Translations under genes and position numbers: made by a program
Source of the DNA: Hymenobacter terrenus
GTDB lineage: Bacteria > Bacteroidota > Bacteroidia > Cytophagales > Hymenobacteraceae
DNA length: 64,000 nucleotides
NCBI RefSeq assembly: GCF_000972495.1
Contig: NZ_LATM01000021.1
Span: forward strand, 16,803 to 80,802
Direction: 5' to 3'
Shown: positions 41,948-49,433 of the stretch, one piece after another
How the letters are laid out: every line of letters begins with the position of its first letter
Position numbering within the stretch: position 1 is the first letter of the stretch
The notes under the pieces: generated by a model
The model's database searches: none
What the model saw: only the letters and a program-made list of their open reading frames with translations
What the model was told of the DNA's origin: nothing

Positions 41948-42658
41948 ATGGCCAATTCCCCCTCCTCCGCTTCGGCCGCTGCTGCGCCTACCCCCGCTAA
42001 CAGCGATGTCCTGGCCAACATTCACGTGATATGCGCCGAGCCCAGCATCGCCAACCATTTCCTGGCTGAGCTGCGCGACAAAGACGTGCAAAAAGACAGC
42101 CTCCGCTTCCGTCGCAACCTGCAGCGCTTAGGCGAAATCATTGCCTACCGCATCAGCACTCACCTTAGCTATACCGATAAAGCCATCCAGACGCCCTTGG
42201 CCGAAACGACCGGTAAGCTGCTGCACGACTTTCCCATTCTGGCCACTGTGCTGCGGGCCGGGTTACCATTTCATCAAGGTTTTCTCAACTATTTCGACCA
42301 ATCACCCAGTGCTTTCGTGGCTGCCTATCGCATTGAGGGTACAGCCCAGGTGCAGGTGCAGGTCGATTACATGTCGGCGCCCAGCCTCGATGAGCGGGTG
42401 CTGATTTTGGCTGACCCCATGCTGGCTACCGGCAGAAGCCTCGTGCAGACTTACCGGGCTATGCTGCGTTTCGGCATGCCCCGGCAGGTCCACATTGCCG
42501 CTGTTATCGCCTCGCCTGAAGGGCTGGCCTACGTAGCCCGCGAAATTCCTGAGGCCAACCTTTGGGTAGCTGCCATCGACCAGGGCCTGAATGAGCAGGC
42601 TTACATCGTGCCCGGCCTGGGCGATGCCGGCGACCTTTCCTACGGCAGCAAGCTGTAG
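41948..42658 (+). CDS. upp: Uracil phosphoribosyltransferase
   Basis: Upp salvages uracil to UMP using PRPP. The 236-residue protein has the type I PRT fold with the PRPP loop LILADPMLATGRS (~150-162), the LRAGLPFHQGFLNYF block and the uracil-binding C-terminal YIVPGLGDAGD segment. It carries about 28 extra residues at the N-terminus (Ser/Ala/Pro-rich) compared with the usual ~208. ATG 41948 is the first good start; the frame upstream to 41768 is noncoding. Together with pyrD it marks pyrimidine metabolism but the genes are not in one operon. Confidence 0.93.
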   Translation: MANSPSSASAAAAPTPANSDVLANIHVICAEPSIANHFLAELRDKDVQKDSLRFRRNLQRLGEIIAYRISTHLSYTDKAIQTPLAETTGKLLHDFPILATVLRAGLPFHQGFLNYFDQSPSAFVAAYRIEGTAQVQVQVDYMSAPSLDERVLILADPMLATGRSLVQTYRAMLRFGMPRQVHIAAVIASPEGLAYVAREIPEANLWVAAIDQGLNEQAYIVPGLGDAGDLSYGSKL

Positions 42659-42768
42659 AACTTTTGGCTGCGGCAGGCAAACGCGCCGTTGGCCGATGAA
42701 TTTACGGCGTTGACCCTACGATGTGCCTGCCTGACGCAGCAAGGGCGGCATCGCACTTGGCACTGTGG

Positions 42769-42776
42769 TATCTTTG
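42769..42776 (+). promoter_or_regulatory. -7 element for the membrane-protein gene
   Basis: TATCTTTG, an exact TAnnTTTG match, lies 58 bp before the GTG at 42835 and inside the longer frame that begins at 42721, which argues for the shorter protein. No good -33 is seen. Confidence 0.5.
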
Positions 42777-42834
42777 TCGCGCGCTCACCCTGCGTTGTTA
42801 TCCACTTTTCACCTGCGTTCCTTTCCCCTTCGTC

Positions 42835-43284
42835 GTGCTTCACCCTGCCGTTAAATGCGCATCCGTATTCTTGCTGAGCACAGTCAAGTTTTTGGGTGGC
42901 CCATTGGCCGGGACTTCCATGGGGCTGCACTTCTGGCCTACGCTGGCGCTCACCGTGGCGGGCATGATGACCAGTGTATTCATTTTTTCGGGCGTTGGCC
43001 GGGCCTGGATGCAGCACCGCCAAAAGCAGCGTCGTCTGCGGCGCGAACCCATTTTTACGAAACGCTCGCGTAACATCATCAAAGTGTTCCGCAAATTTGG
43101 CATGGGCGGCATTGCCTTTCTCACGCCGGTGCTGCTCTCACCCATCGGCGGCACGGTCATCGCCACGCTGCTGGGCGTGCCACGGCAGCGCATCCTGCTA
43201 CATATGTTTTTGAGCGCGGTGTTCTGGGGGTCGGCCCTCACCTTCGCCAGCATCCACTTCGGGCATATGCTGCACCACCGGTAA
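42835..43284 (+). CDS. Small membrane protein, putative small multidrug export-like
   Basis: This is a 149-residue membrane protein with three or four hydrophobic segments. It contains STVKFLGGPLAGTSMGLHFWP, TVAGMMTSVFIFSGVG, a basic loop (RQKQRRLRREP) and GGIAFLTPVLLSPIGGTVIATLLG, which resembles the small multi-drug export / YdjX-like pattern with Gly-Pro reentrant loops. The GTG at 42835 is chosen because a TATCTTTG promoter element lies between the frame's first start and it; a TTG at 42871 is also possible. The function is not proven. Confidence 0.65.
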   Translation: MLHPAVKCASVFLLSTVKFLGGPLAGTSMGLHFWPTLALTVAGMMTSVFIFSGVGRAWMQHRQKQRRLRREPIFTKRSRNIIKVFRKFGMGGIAFLTPVLLSPIGGTVIATLLGVPRQRILLHMFLSAVFWGSALTFASIHFGHMLHHR

Positions 43285-43353
43285 GCCCGGCGGTTGCCCA
43301 AAACGAAAGCAGGACTGTTAGCGTAAGAAGGCCATTCCTAACCCGTTTGAGCC

Positions 43354-43929
43354 ATGCACAGTGCTTTCAACTTTCGGATTCAGGACCGCGGGGAAATTTC
43401 GCGGCAATTCCTAAGTCGGCACATCACCGACTTCAAACACGCTGCGCGGTTCATTCGCGAGCTGCCCTATCGGCGCAACACCGATAAGACTAATCTGGCT
43501 GGCGTTTTTGCCGACGGGGCCGCTACCTGCGGCCCCAAACACGCCGTGCTGCGGCAGCTGGCCATCGAGAACGATGTCGCAGACCTGAAATTGAAGCTTG
43601 GGGTTTTCAGAATGAACGGCCGGAATACACCCTCAGTAGCCAGCACCCTGGCCCGGCATGGCCTCGCTTTTCTGCCCGAAGCGCACAACTACCTGCGGGT
43701 GCACCGCACCGTGCTCGACTGCACCCGGCCCAATTCTTCTGTCGAGGACTTCAAGACCGACCTGCTGCTCGAAATTGAAATTGAGCCCACTCAGATAGGG
43801 GAGCCTAAGGTGGCTTTCCACCAAACTTACCTGCGGTACTGGCTCAGCCAAAACCCCAGCCTGAACCTCACGTTCCCCCAACTCTGGCGCATTCGCGAGC
43901 AGTGCATCGAGGCCCTGAATCAAGAGTAG
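43354..43929 (+). CDS. Transglutaminase-like protein of unknown role
   Basis: This 191-residue cytosolic protein has a Cys-His-Asp arrangement like the transglutaminase/papain-like fold: Cys59 in AATCGPKHAVL, His111 in LPEAHNYLRV and Asp122 in TVLDCT, with the Cys at a helix start and the His-to-Asp spacing of 11. The pattern GTCxxKHALL is typical of small transglutaminase-like proteins. There is no signal peptide. I infer a peptidase or amide-transfer activity only from this layout. It is a single gene convergent to the DEAD-box helicase, which begins on the other strand. Confidence 0.65.
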   Translation: MHSAFNFRIQDRGEISRQFLSRHITDFKHAARFIRELPYRRNTDKTNLAGVFADGAATCGPKHAVLRQLAIENDVADLKLKLGVFRMNGRNTPSVASTLARHGLAFLPEAHNYLRVHRTVLDCTRPNSSVEDFKTDLLLEIEIEPTQIGEPKVAFHQTYLRYWLSQNPSLNLTFPQLWRIREQCIEALNQE

Positions 43930-43990
43930 AAATTAGTTATTCGTTGTCATTGTTCAGGTAATATTCAGCCTGACAACGAACAACCAACCG

Positions 43991-45400
43991 CTACCGCCCC
44001 CGCCGCTTCAGCGCCTTCACGCCCGGCGCTGAGCCGCCTTTCTTGCCCACATTGGCTTTGGAGCCCTTGGTGCTTTTCTTCTTGCCTTCCACAAACGGCT
44101 TGCCCGTCCGCTTATCAATGGTCACGCCGGGCTTGATCCACTCTTTTTTCTCGTGAAAAGCACCTTTGAACGTGGGGTCTATCTTTTTGCGGCGCTCGTC
44201 TAGCTCGCGGCCCATCTGCTGCTGCTCCTCGAAGGGAGTTTCTTCCACCTGCACTTCTTCCGGCAGCGGCAGCACCTCAATGGTTTGGTTGATGAGCGCC
44301 TCAATCTCGCCAATGTGCACCATTTCGGCCTCGTTGGCGAAGGTGATGGCCGCGCCGGTGTGTTGCGCCCGGCCCGTGCGCCCAATGCGGTGCACGTAGT
44401 CGTCGTGCACGATGGGCACGTCGAAATTAATAACGTGGCTCACCTGCGGGACGTCGATGCCGCGCGCGGCCACGTCGGTAGCTACCAGATAGCGTACTTC
44501 GCCGCCCCGAAAGGCCTCCATGCTATTCATACGGGCATTCTGGCCCTTATTGCCATGAATCACGCGCACCTCGCCGGCCGGCGCCTTGCGCTCCAGGAAG
44601 TGGGCCACTTGGTCGGCATGCTCCTTGGTGCGAGTGAAGAGCAGCACCCGCGTCATGGTTTCCTGGTCGCGGTAGAGCAGGAAGTGCAGCAGGTTGATTT
44701 TTGTGAGCAAGTTGGGGGCTTGATACAGCGTTTGAGTGACCGTAGAGGCGGTTTTGGCCGGTGGACTCACTTCTACCCGCACCGGAAACTCCAGAAACTC
44801 CTCGCTCAGGAGCGTCACACGTTCGGGCATGGTCGCGGAGAACAGCACGTTCTGCCGCTTGCGCGGAATTATTTCCAAAATGCGCCGAATCTGAGGCATG
44901 AATCCCATATCCATCATCTTATCAGCCTCGTCCAGCACCAGAGTTTTCAGGTCCTTTAGCACTAGGTCGCCTTTTAGGTATATTTCCATCAGCCGGCCCG
45001 GCGTGGCCACTAGCACGTCTATACCCTGGGCAATAGTTTCAATCTGCGTTTTCGGTCCCAAGCCGCCGTAGATGGCGAAAATTCGCAAATCAGTATTCAC
45101 GGCCAAGGCCTTCAGGTGCGTCTCAATCTGCATGGCCAGCTCCCGGGTTGGCGCCAGAATAAGGGCCCTGGGGTTGATGCCCTGGGCATATTTCACCTTC
45201 ATTAGTAGAGGCAGGCCGAAAGCGGCAGTTTTGCCGGTGCCGGTTTGGGCAATGCCGAGCACATCGTGCCCCGCCAGCAAGAGCGGGATGGTTTGCTGCT
45301 GCACCGGAGTGGGCTCCGTAAATCCGGCGGCGGCTACCGCCGAAAGCAGCTGTTTGTTGAGTTTAAAATCGTTGAACGACGAGGTGCTATTGGGTTCCAT
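43991..45400 (-). CDS. rhlE: DEAD-box RNA helicase, RhlE type
   Basis: This 469-residue ATP-dependent RNA helicase acts in ribosome assembly or RNA decay. It has the Q motif (FNDFKLNKQLL ... PTPVQQQ), Walker A AQTGTGKT (51-58), DEAD in VLDEADKMMDMGF, SAT in LFSATMPE, and the second-domain motifs ARGIDVPQVSHVINFD and HRIGRTGRA. The C-terminal tail is Lys/Arg/Gly-rich (KKSTKGSKANVGKKGG), suitable for RNA binding. ATG 45400 is used; the frame upstream to 45451 overlaps the adjacent palindrome. Confidence 0.95.
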   Translation of the reverse strand: MEPNSTSSFNDFKLNKQLLSAVAAAGFTEPTPVQQQTIPLLLAGHDVLGIAQTGTGKTAAFGLPLLMKVKYAQGINPRALILAPTRELAMQIETHLKALAVNTDLRIFAIYGGLGPKTQIETIAQGIDVLVATPGRLMEIYLKGDLVLKDLKTLVLDEADKMMDMGFMPQIRRILEIIPRKRQNVLFSATMPERVTLLSEEFLEFPVRVEVSPPAKTASTVTQTLYQAPNLLTKINLLHFLLYRDQETMTRVLLFTRTKEHADQVAHFLERKAPAGEVRVIHGNKGQNARMNSMEAFRGGEVRYLVATDVAARGIDVPQVSHVINFDVPIVHDDYVHRIGRTGRAQHTGAAITFANEAEMVHIGEIEALINQTIEVLPLPEEVQVEETPFEEQQQMGRELDERRKKIDPTFKGAFHEKKEWIKPGVTIDKRTGKPFVEGKKKSTKGSKANVGKKGGSAPGVKALKRRGR

Positions 45401-45452
45401 TTTGCAAAGGTCGGCTTTTTGGGGCGCACCGTTTGAAAACGTAGTCAGCACA

Positions 45453-45563
45453 GCGTCATGCTGAGCGTAGCCGAAGCATCTCGCGTGCCGCCACTAATCC
45501 AATCTTTCTATGATTTTGATTACTACCCCACGCGAGATGCTTCGGCTACGCTCAGCATGACGC
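45453..45563. repeat. 35-bp perfect inverted repeat
   Basis: Arms 45453-45487 and 45529-45563 are exact reverse complements, beginning GCGTCATGCTGAGCGTAGCC, with a 41-nt loop. It lies between the helicase start and the tRNA-His promoter. Sequences of this style occur widely in Hymenobacter intergenic regions; that is from general knowledge, not from a search. It has no coding potential. Confidence 0.88.
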
Positions 45564-45598
45564 TCTGTTATATTGATTGGCAGCCGCCCCGAACTTTT

Positions 45599-45630
45599 TT
45601 TGTCCATTCCCGCTTCCTTTTCTATCTTTG
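45599..45630 (+). promoter_or_regulatory. Promoter of tRNA-His
   Basis: TTTG (45599-45602), a 20-nt spacer and TATCTTTG (45623-45630) form a canonical Bacteroidota promoter. The tRNA begins 19 bp downstream of the -7 element. Confidence 0.82.
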
Positions 45631-45648
45631 CACCACTAAAACAAACAC

Positions 45649-45723
<75 letters not shown>

Positions 45724-45731
45724 CACAAATC

Positions 45732-45768
45732 AAGTCCCCGGAAGTTTCCGGGGACTTTTTTTTTAATT
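45732..45768 (+). terminator. Terminator of tRNA-His
   Basis: The stem AAGTCCCCGGAA / TTCCGGGGACTT with a short loop is followed by nine T residues. Confidence 0.9.
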
Positions 45769-45874
45769 GCCGAACGTTGTAACGTGGATTACGGTGCGGC
45801 AATAGGCCTGAATTAAACAGCCAGTCACCAAGTAATCACCGGTTTTAATCGATAACACTTTAATCAACAGTTAC

Positions 45875-46819
45875 ATGAGTCTACTCGTCATCGGCAGCGT
45901 TGCATTCGACGCCATCGAAACGCCTTACGGCAAAACGGACAAAATCATTGGTGGTGCTGCCACGTTTATCAGCCTCTCGGCCTCCTATTCGGTGAAGCCC
46001 GTGAAATTGGTAGCCGTGGTAGGCGAGGATTTTCCGCAGTCCGACATCCTGCTGCTCGAAGAGCACGGCGTCGACACCGAAGGCCTGCAAGTGAAGCCGG
46101 GCGAGAAGTCATTTTTCTGGTCGGGCAAGTATTCGCAAGACCTCAATTCGCGCGAGACCATCACCACAGAGCTCAACGTACTAGGCGACTTTGACCCCAT
46201 CATTCCCGATAGCTACCAGGATTGCAAGTATCTGATGCTGGGTAATTTGGCCCCGCAGGTGCAGCGCCTCGTCATCCAGCGCCTTATCAACCGGCCCAAG
46301 CTGATTGTGATGGACACCATGAACTTCTGGATGGATATTGCCCTGGAAGAACTTATTGCCACCATCGAAATGGTGGACGTGCTCAGCATCAACGACGAAG
46401 AGGCGCGTCAGCTCAGTGGCGAATACTCGCTCGTGAAAGCGGCCAAGAAAATTCAGGCCATGGGCCCGAAGTATCTCATTATCAAGAAAGGTGAGCACGG
46501 CGCCCTGCTCTTCCACAAAAACAAGGTGTTTTACGCTCCCGCGCTGCCGCTGGAAGAAGTATTCGACCCGACCGGCGCGGGCGACACATTTGCCGGCGGC
46601 TTCATCGGCCACCTCGCCGCTACCGATGATATTAGCTTCGAAAACATGAAGCGCGCCGTTATTCACGGCTCGGCCATGGCTTCGTTCTGCGTCGAGAAGT
46701 TCGGCACCGAGCGTCTGCTCAACCTTACAGCTGAAGAAGTGGAGGCTCGCGAAGCTCAGTTTGCTGAACTGGTGAAGGTGGTGCCCGCCGCAGCCATCGC
46801 CAACGTACCTGCCGTTTAA
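45875..46819 (+). CDS. PfkB family carbohydrate kinase
   Basis: This 314-residue cytosolic kinase phosphorylates a sugar or nucleoside. It has the N-terminal PfkB motif region GGAATFISLSAS (26-37), the lid strands, and the C-terminal signature DPTGAGDTFAGGF (231-243), where Asp237 is the catalytic base in GAGD. NMDTMNFW-type and SINDEEARQL segments are typical of the ribokinase/adenosine-kinase-like branch. The substrate is not decided by sequence. It is a single gene downstream of the tRNA. Confidence 0.9.
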   Translation: MSLLVIGSVAFDAIETPYGKTDKIIGGAATFISLSASYSVKPVKLVAVVGEDFPQSDILLLEEHGVDTEGLQVKPGEKSFFWSGKYSQDLNSRETITTELNVLGDFDPIIPDSYQDCKYLMLGNLAPQVQRLVIQRLINRPKLIVMDTMNFWMDIALEELIATIEMVDVLSINDEEARQLSGEYSLVKAAKKIQAMGPKYLIIKKGEHGALLFHKNKVFYAPALPLEEVFDPTGAGDTFAGGFIGHLAATDDISFENMKRAVIHGSAMASFCVEKFGTERLLNLTAEEVEAREAQFAELVKVVPAAAIANVPAV

Positions 46820-46913
46820 GCTCGCTGCAAGGCGGGGTAGGAGCTAAGAAAGACAACTCTTTCTTGGCTACATGGGTAAAAGGAAACATTATTCCACTTA
46901 TGCCTTCCACGCC

Positions 46914-47204
46914 ATGCCTACTAAGAAGAATCCCCTCCAGCCCGAAGAAAAGCCTTCGGTAGTGCCCTTCGAAAACGAGCATCACAAAAAGACGGCAACG
47001 CCTAAAGTGAAATCGGCAACCAATCAGAACGTGAATCAGAGCTACATTACCCAGCAGGGTAATGACACCAAGAACAACACTCCCGGTGGCAACTTCAACG
47101 AAGTGCGCCATACTCAGGCCAATAAGCCCCGTAGCAACCCGCAAGGCAACAGCCCCATGTCGGTTGATAAGAGCCAGAAAGGCCCGGGCAGCCGCGCCAA
47201 CTAA
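46914..47204 (+). CDS. Small hydrophilic, probably disordered protein
   Basis: This is a 96-residue protein rich in Asn, Lys, Gln, Pro and Thr, with no hydrophobic core, signal or membrane segment. ATG 46914 (MPTKKNPLQPEEKPSV) is preferred; an in-frame ATG at 46872 would add a short basic extension, and both are possible. It lies 94 bp after the PfkB gene and is followed by a strong terminator, which supports expression. Disordered Asn/Gln-rich small proteins of this kind are common in Bacteroidota, usually of unknown role. Confidence 0.6.
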   Translation: MPTKKNPLQPEEKPSVVPFENEHHKKTATPKVKSATNQNVNQSYITQQGNDTKNNTPGGNFNEVRHTQANKPRSNPQGNSPMSVDKSQKGPGSRAN

Positions 47205-47221
47205 GGTGTTGCTTGAAATTA

Positions 47222-47257
47222 AAAAAGCCCCGCTGAAATGTTTCAGCGGGGCTTTTT
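47222..47257 (+). terminator. Rho-independent terminator
   Basis: A 17-bp stem AAAAAGCCCCGCTGAAA around TG is followed by a T-run, 17 bp after the disordered-protein gene. Confidence 0.9.
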
Positions 47258-47288
47258 TTAATAGCCGCGTATTCGGCTCAACGGCGGG

Positions 47289-47426
47289 CATCTCACTCTC
47301 GGCCCCACTTCGCTTGATGCGCGAAGCCTGCGGAGCAGAGGAACCAGAAACGCCTTCTGCAAAATCGTCAGGCTCCCCTCTCTTTTGGCTTCGCGCATCA
47401 AGCGAACTGGGGCCGGGGGTGAGGTG
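47289..47426. repeat. Palindromic element with 40-bp arms
   Basis: Arms 47289-47328 and 47387-47426 are inverted copies with about four mismatches; the inner 23 bp (CGCTTGATGCGCGAAGCC and flanks) are exact. The 58-bp centre is not palindromic. Each arm holds a small hairpin (CTTCGC/GCGAAG). It lies between convergent genes and has no coding role. Confidence 0.82.
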
Positions 47427-47460
47427 GGCGAAACCGCGCATTAAGCACTCACTACACAGG

Positions 47461-48183
47461 TTAAATAAACCGGTCTTTGATGGCTGTCAGGAAAGCTTCC
47501 CGGTATTTGGAGCTGATGGGAATGCGGGTCGGCGGTAGCAAAATATGGTTTTCTTCGATGCTGCGAATGTGGTCCAGATTGATGATGTAGGAGAGGTGCA
47601 CCCGCCGGAAAATGGGTGGTAATAGGGCTTCCATTTCCTGCATGCGCTTGTAGACGATGATTTTGTCCGTGGCCGTTACCAGCATAACGTAGGATTTCAG
47701 CCCTTCCACGTAGCGAATGGCATCGTAGCGCACCCGCACGATTTGCTTGCCCGACTTGATGAAGAAGTGGTCGAGGGCCGGGCCACCGGGTTCGAGCGCA
47801 CCGGAAAGAGCCAGAGGCGTGGCAGTAGTCTTTAGCACGTCGGCCGCCTTGCTCACCGCTTGCAAAAACCGGCCGAGGGTGATGGGCTTGAGCAGGTAAT
47901 CGACGGCCGCGGTTTCGTAGCTCTGCACGGCAAATTCGGAGTAGGCCGTTGTGAAGATGATTTTTTGGTCGCCCGCGACGGTGCGGGCTAGTTCCATGCC
48001 GCTCATGCCAGGCAGGTTGATATCCAGAAAAATCAATTCCACCCGGCGTTGCTGAATCCAAGTCAGGGCCTCGCCGGCATCGTAGCAGGTGTGGGCCAGG
48101 TGGAGGTAGGGCACCTGCGCTACGTAGGCCGTGAGCAACTTAACGGCATTGGGCTCGTCATCAACAATAAGGCAGTTAATCAT
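47461..48183 (-). CDS. LytTR family response regulator
   Basis: This 240-residue regulator pairs a receiver domain (1-120) with a LytTR DNA-binding domain (~135-238). Asp8-Asp9 in IVDDE, the phospho-acceptor Asp54 in IFLDINLPGMSG, Thr in TTAYSEFAV and Lys104 in LLKPI are all present. The LytTR part shows RYVEGLKSYVMLV and FRRVHLSYIINLDHI. It starts 8 bp after the histidine kinase gene, so the two form one operon. Targets are not evident nearby. Confidence 0.95.
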   Translation of the reverse strand: MINCLIVDDEPNAVKLLTAYVAQVPYLHLAHTCYDAGEALTWIQQRRVELIFLDINLPGMSGMELARTVAGDQKIIFTTAYSEFAVQSYETAAVDYLLKPITLGRFLQAVSKAADVLKTTATPLALSGALEPGGPALDHFFIKSGKQIVRVRYDAIRYVEGLKSYVMLVTATDKIIVYKRMQEMEALLPPIFRRVHLSYIINLDHIRSIEENHILLPPTRIPISSKYREAFLTAIKDRFI

Positions 48184-48191
48184 GGGCTGGG

Positions 48192-49208
48192 CTACACGGG
48201 AATTTTCAGGCGAGCCACAAACTGGTCGTGTTCGGGCTGGGCGCTAAGCTCGAACTGGGGGCCATAGAGCAGCCGGAGCCGCTCGCGCAGGTTGCGCAGG
48301 CCAAATCCGCCGGGGCTTGTGGCCGGCGCGACGGGAAGGGCGTTGGTAGTTTCGAAGGTCAGCCAGCCGTCGGCGTGGGTGAGGCGCAGGTCGGCGGCGT
48401 TGGCAGCCTGGCGCTTGTCGAAGCTGTGCTTGAAGAGGTTTTCTACCAGCGGAATCAGCAGCATAGGTGGCACGAGCACGTCGGGGGCAGCGTCAAAATA
48501 CAGGTTCACGCACAACTCATGGCGGAAGCGGATTTTTTCCAGCGCGATGTAGTTCTGCAGAAAGTCTACTTCGGCGCTGAGGGGCACGTGCTCCTGTCGG
48601 CTCAAGTCCACGAAGTAGCGCATCAGGGCGGCTAGCTTTTCCACAAGGTCGGCGGTGCGCGGGGCTTCGAGGTAGGCCTCGTAGTAGATATTGTTGAGTG
48701 TATTGAATAGGAAATGCGGTTGTACCTGGGCTTTGAGCAGGTTCATCTCGGCCTGCAATTGCTTGTTTTCCAGTTCCTCTTTTTGCTGTTGCAGAATTAC
48801 ACTGCGCAGCGCAGCCCGGGCCAGCAGCCCAAACCCAAGTGCGAAGATGGTGGTCACCGCCACGTAGCCCAGGTGCCCCTTATCACCGCTGAGGAAGCCA
48901 GGGTGGGCCATGGGGTAGAAGGGCCGCACCACGTACACCTCCACGTAAAAGCGCGCCGCCCCAATCAATATCAGATAGGCCGTTACTACCAACCCAAATA
49001 TCCCCCCCGGCAGGTGCCGGTACAGCCGCGGATGCAGGCCATAGATGTAGCCGTAAATAGTAGCCGCATAGCTCGCAAATGCCGCCGCTGTGAAGGCGCA
49101 GATGTAGCCCAGGTTATGAATCCGCTGCGCCATGTACGCCACTACCAGGCCATAGCCCAGCAGCCAAGCTCCGACTTGCAGCAATAGAAAACGGGCGCGA
49201 GATGGCAT
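48192..49208 (-). CDS. LytS-like sensor histidine kinase (His_kinase family)
   Basis: This 338-residue inner-membrane kinase has four hydrophobic segments (about 8-25, 35-55, 68-88, 113-133), a coiled-coil linker (QQQKEELENKQLQAEMN) and the His_kinase domain with the phospho-accepting His165 in QPHFLFNTLNN. The N-box LIPLVENLFKHSF (~251-263) and the GFGLRNLRERLRLLYG segment give the ATP site. It pairs with the LytTR regulator directly downstream. The stimulus is unknown; such kinases have no obvious extracytoplasmic sensor. Confidence 0.94.
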   Translation of the reverse strand: MPSRARFLLLQVGAWLLGYGLVVAYMAQRIHNLGYICAFTAAAFASYAATIYGYIYGLHPRLYRHLPGGIFGLVVTAYLILIGAARFYVEVYVVRPFYPMAHPGFLSGDKGHLGYVAVTTIFALGFGLLARAALRSVILQQQKEELENKQLQAEMNLLKAQVQPHFLFNTLNNIYYEAYLEAPRTADLVEKLAALMRYFVDLSRQEHVPLSAEVDFLQNYIALEKIRFRHELCVNLYFDAAPDVLVPPMLLIPLVENLFKHSFDKRQAANAADLRLTHADGWLTFETTNALPVAPATSPGGFGLRNLRERLRLLYGPQFELSAQPEHDQFVARLKIPV

Positions 49209-49433
49209 AAGCAGGCTAATGGCGGGAGGAGTGAAGCGCCGCTAGCAGCACAAAGCTGAGGTTTCCGCTGCCAATCTCCCACGGTCTTCAACGCCTTGGG
49301 CTATTTCTTCAACGCTTGTGCTCCGAGGGCATTAGGCAACGGTTTAAAAATAGGCGGCAGGGGTTGAATGGTGCTGGTGGCCCCGCGGTGGGTCTGTCCT
49401 TTTGCGGCAGCTCTGCTCAAGAAAAGCCCCGCC

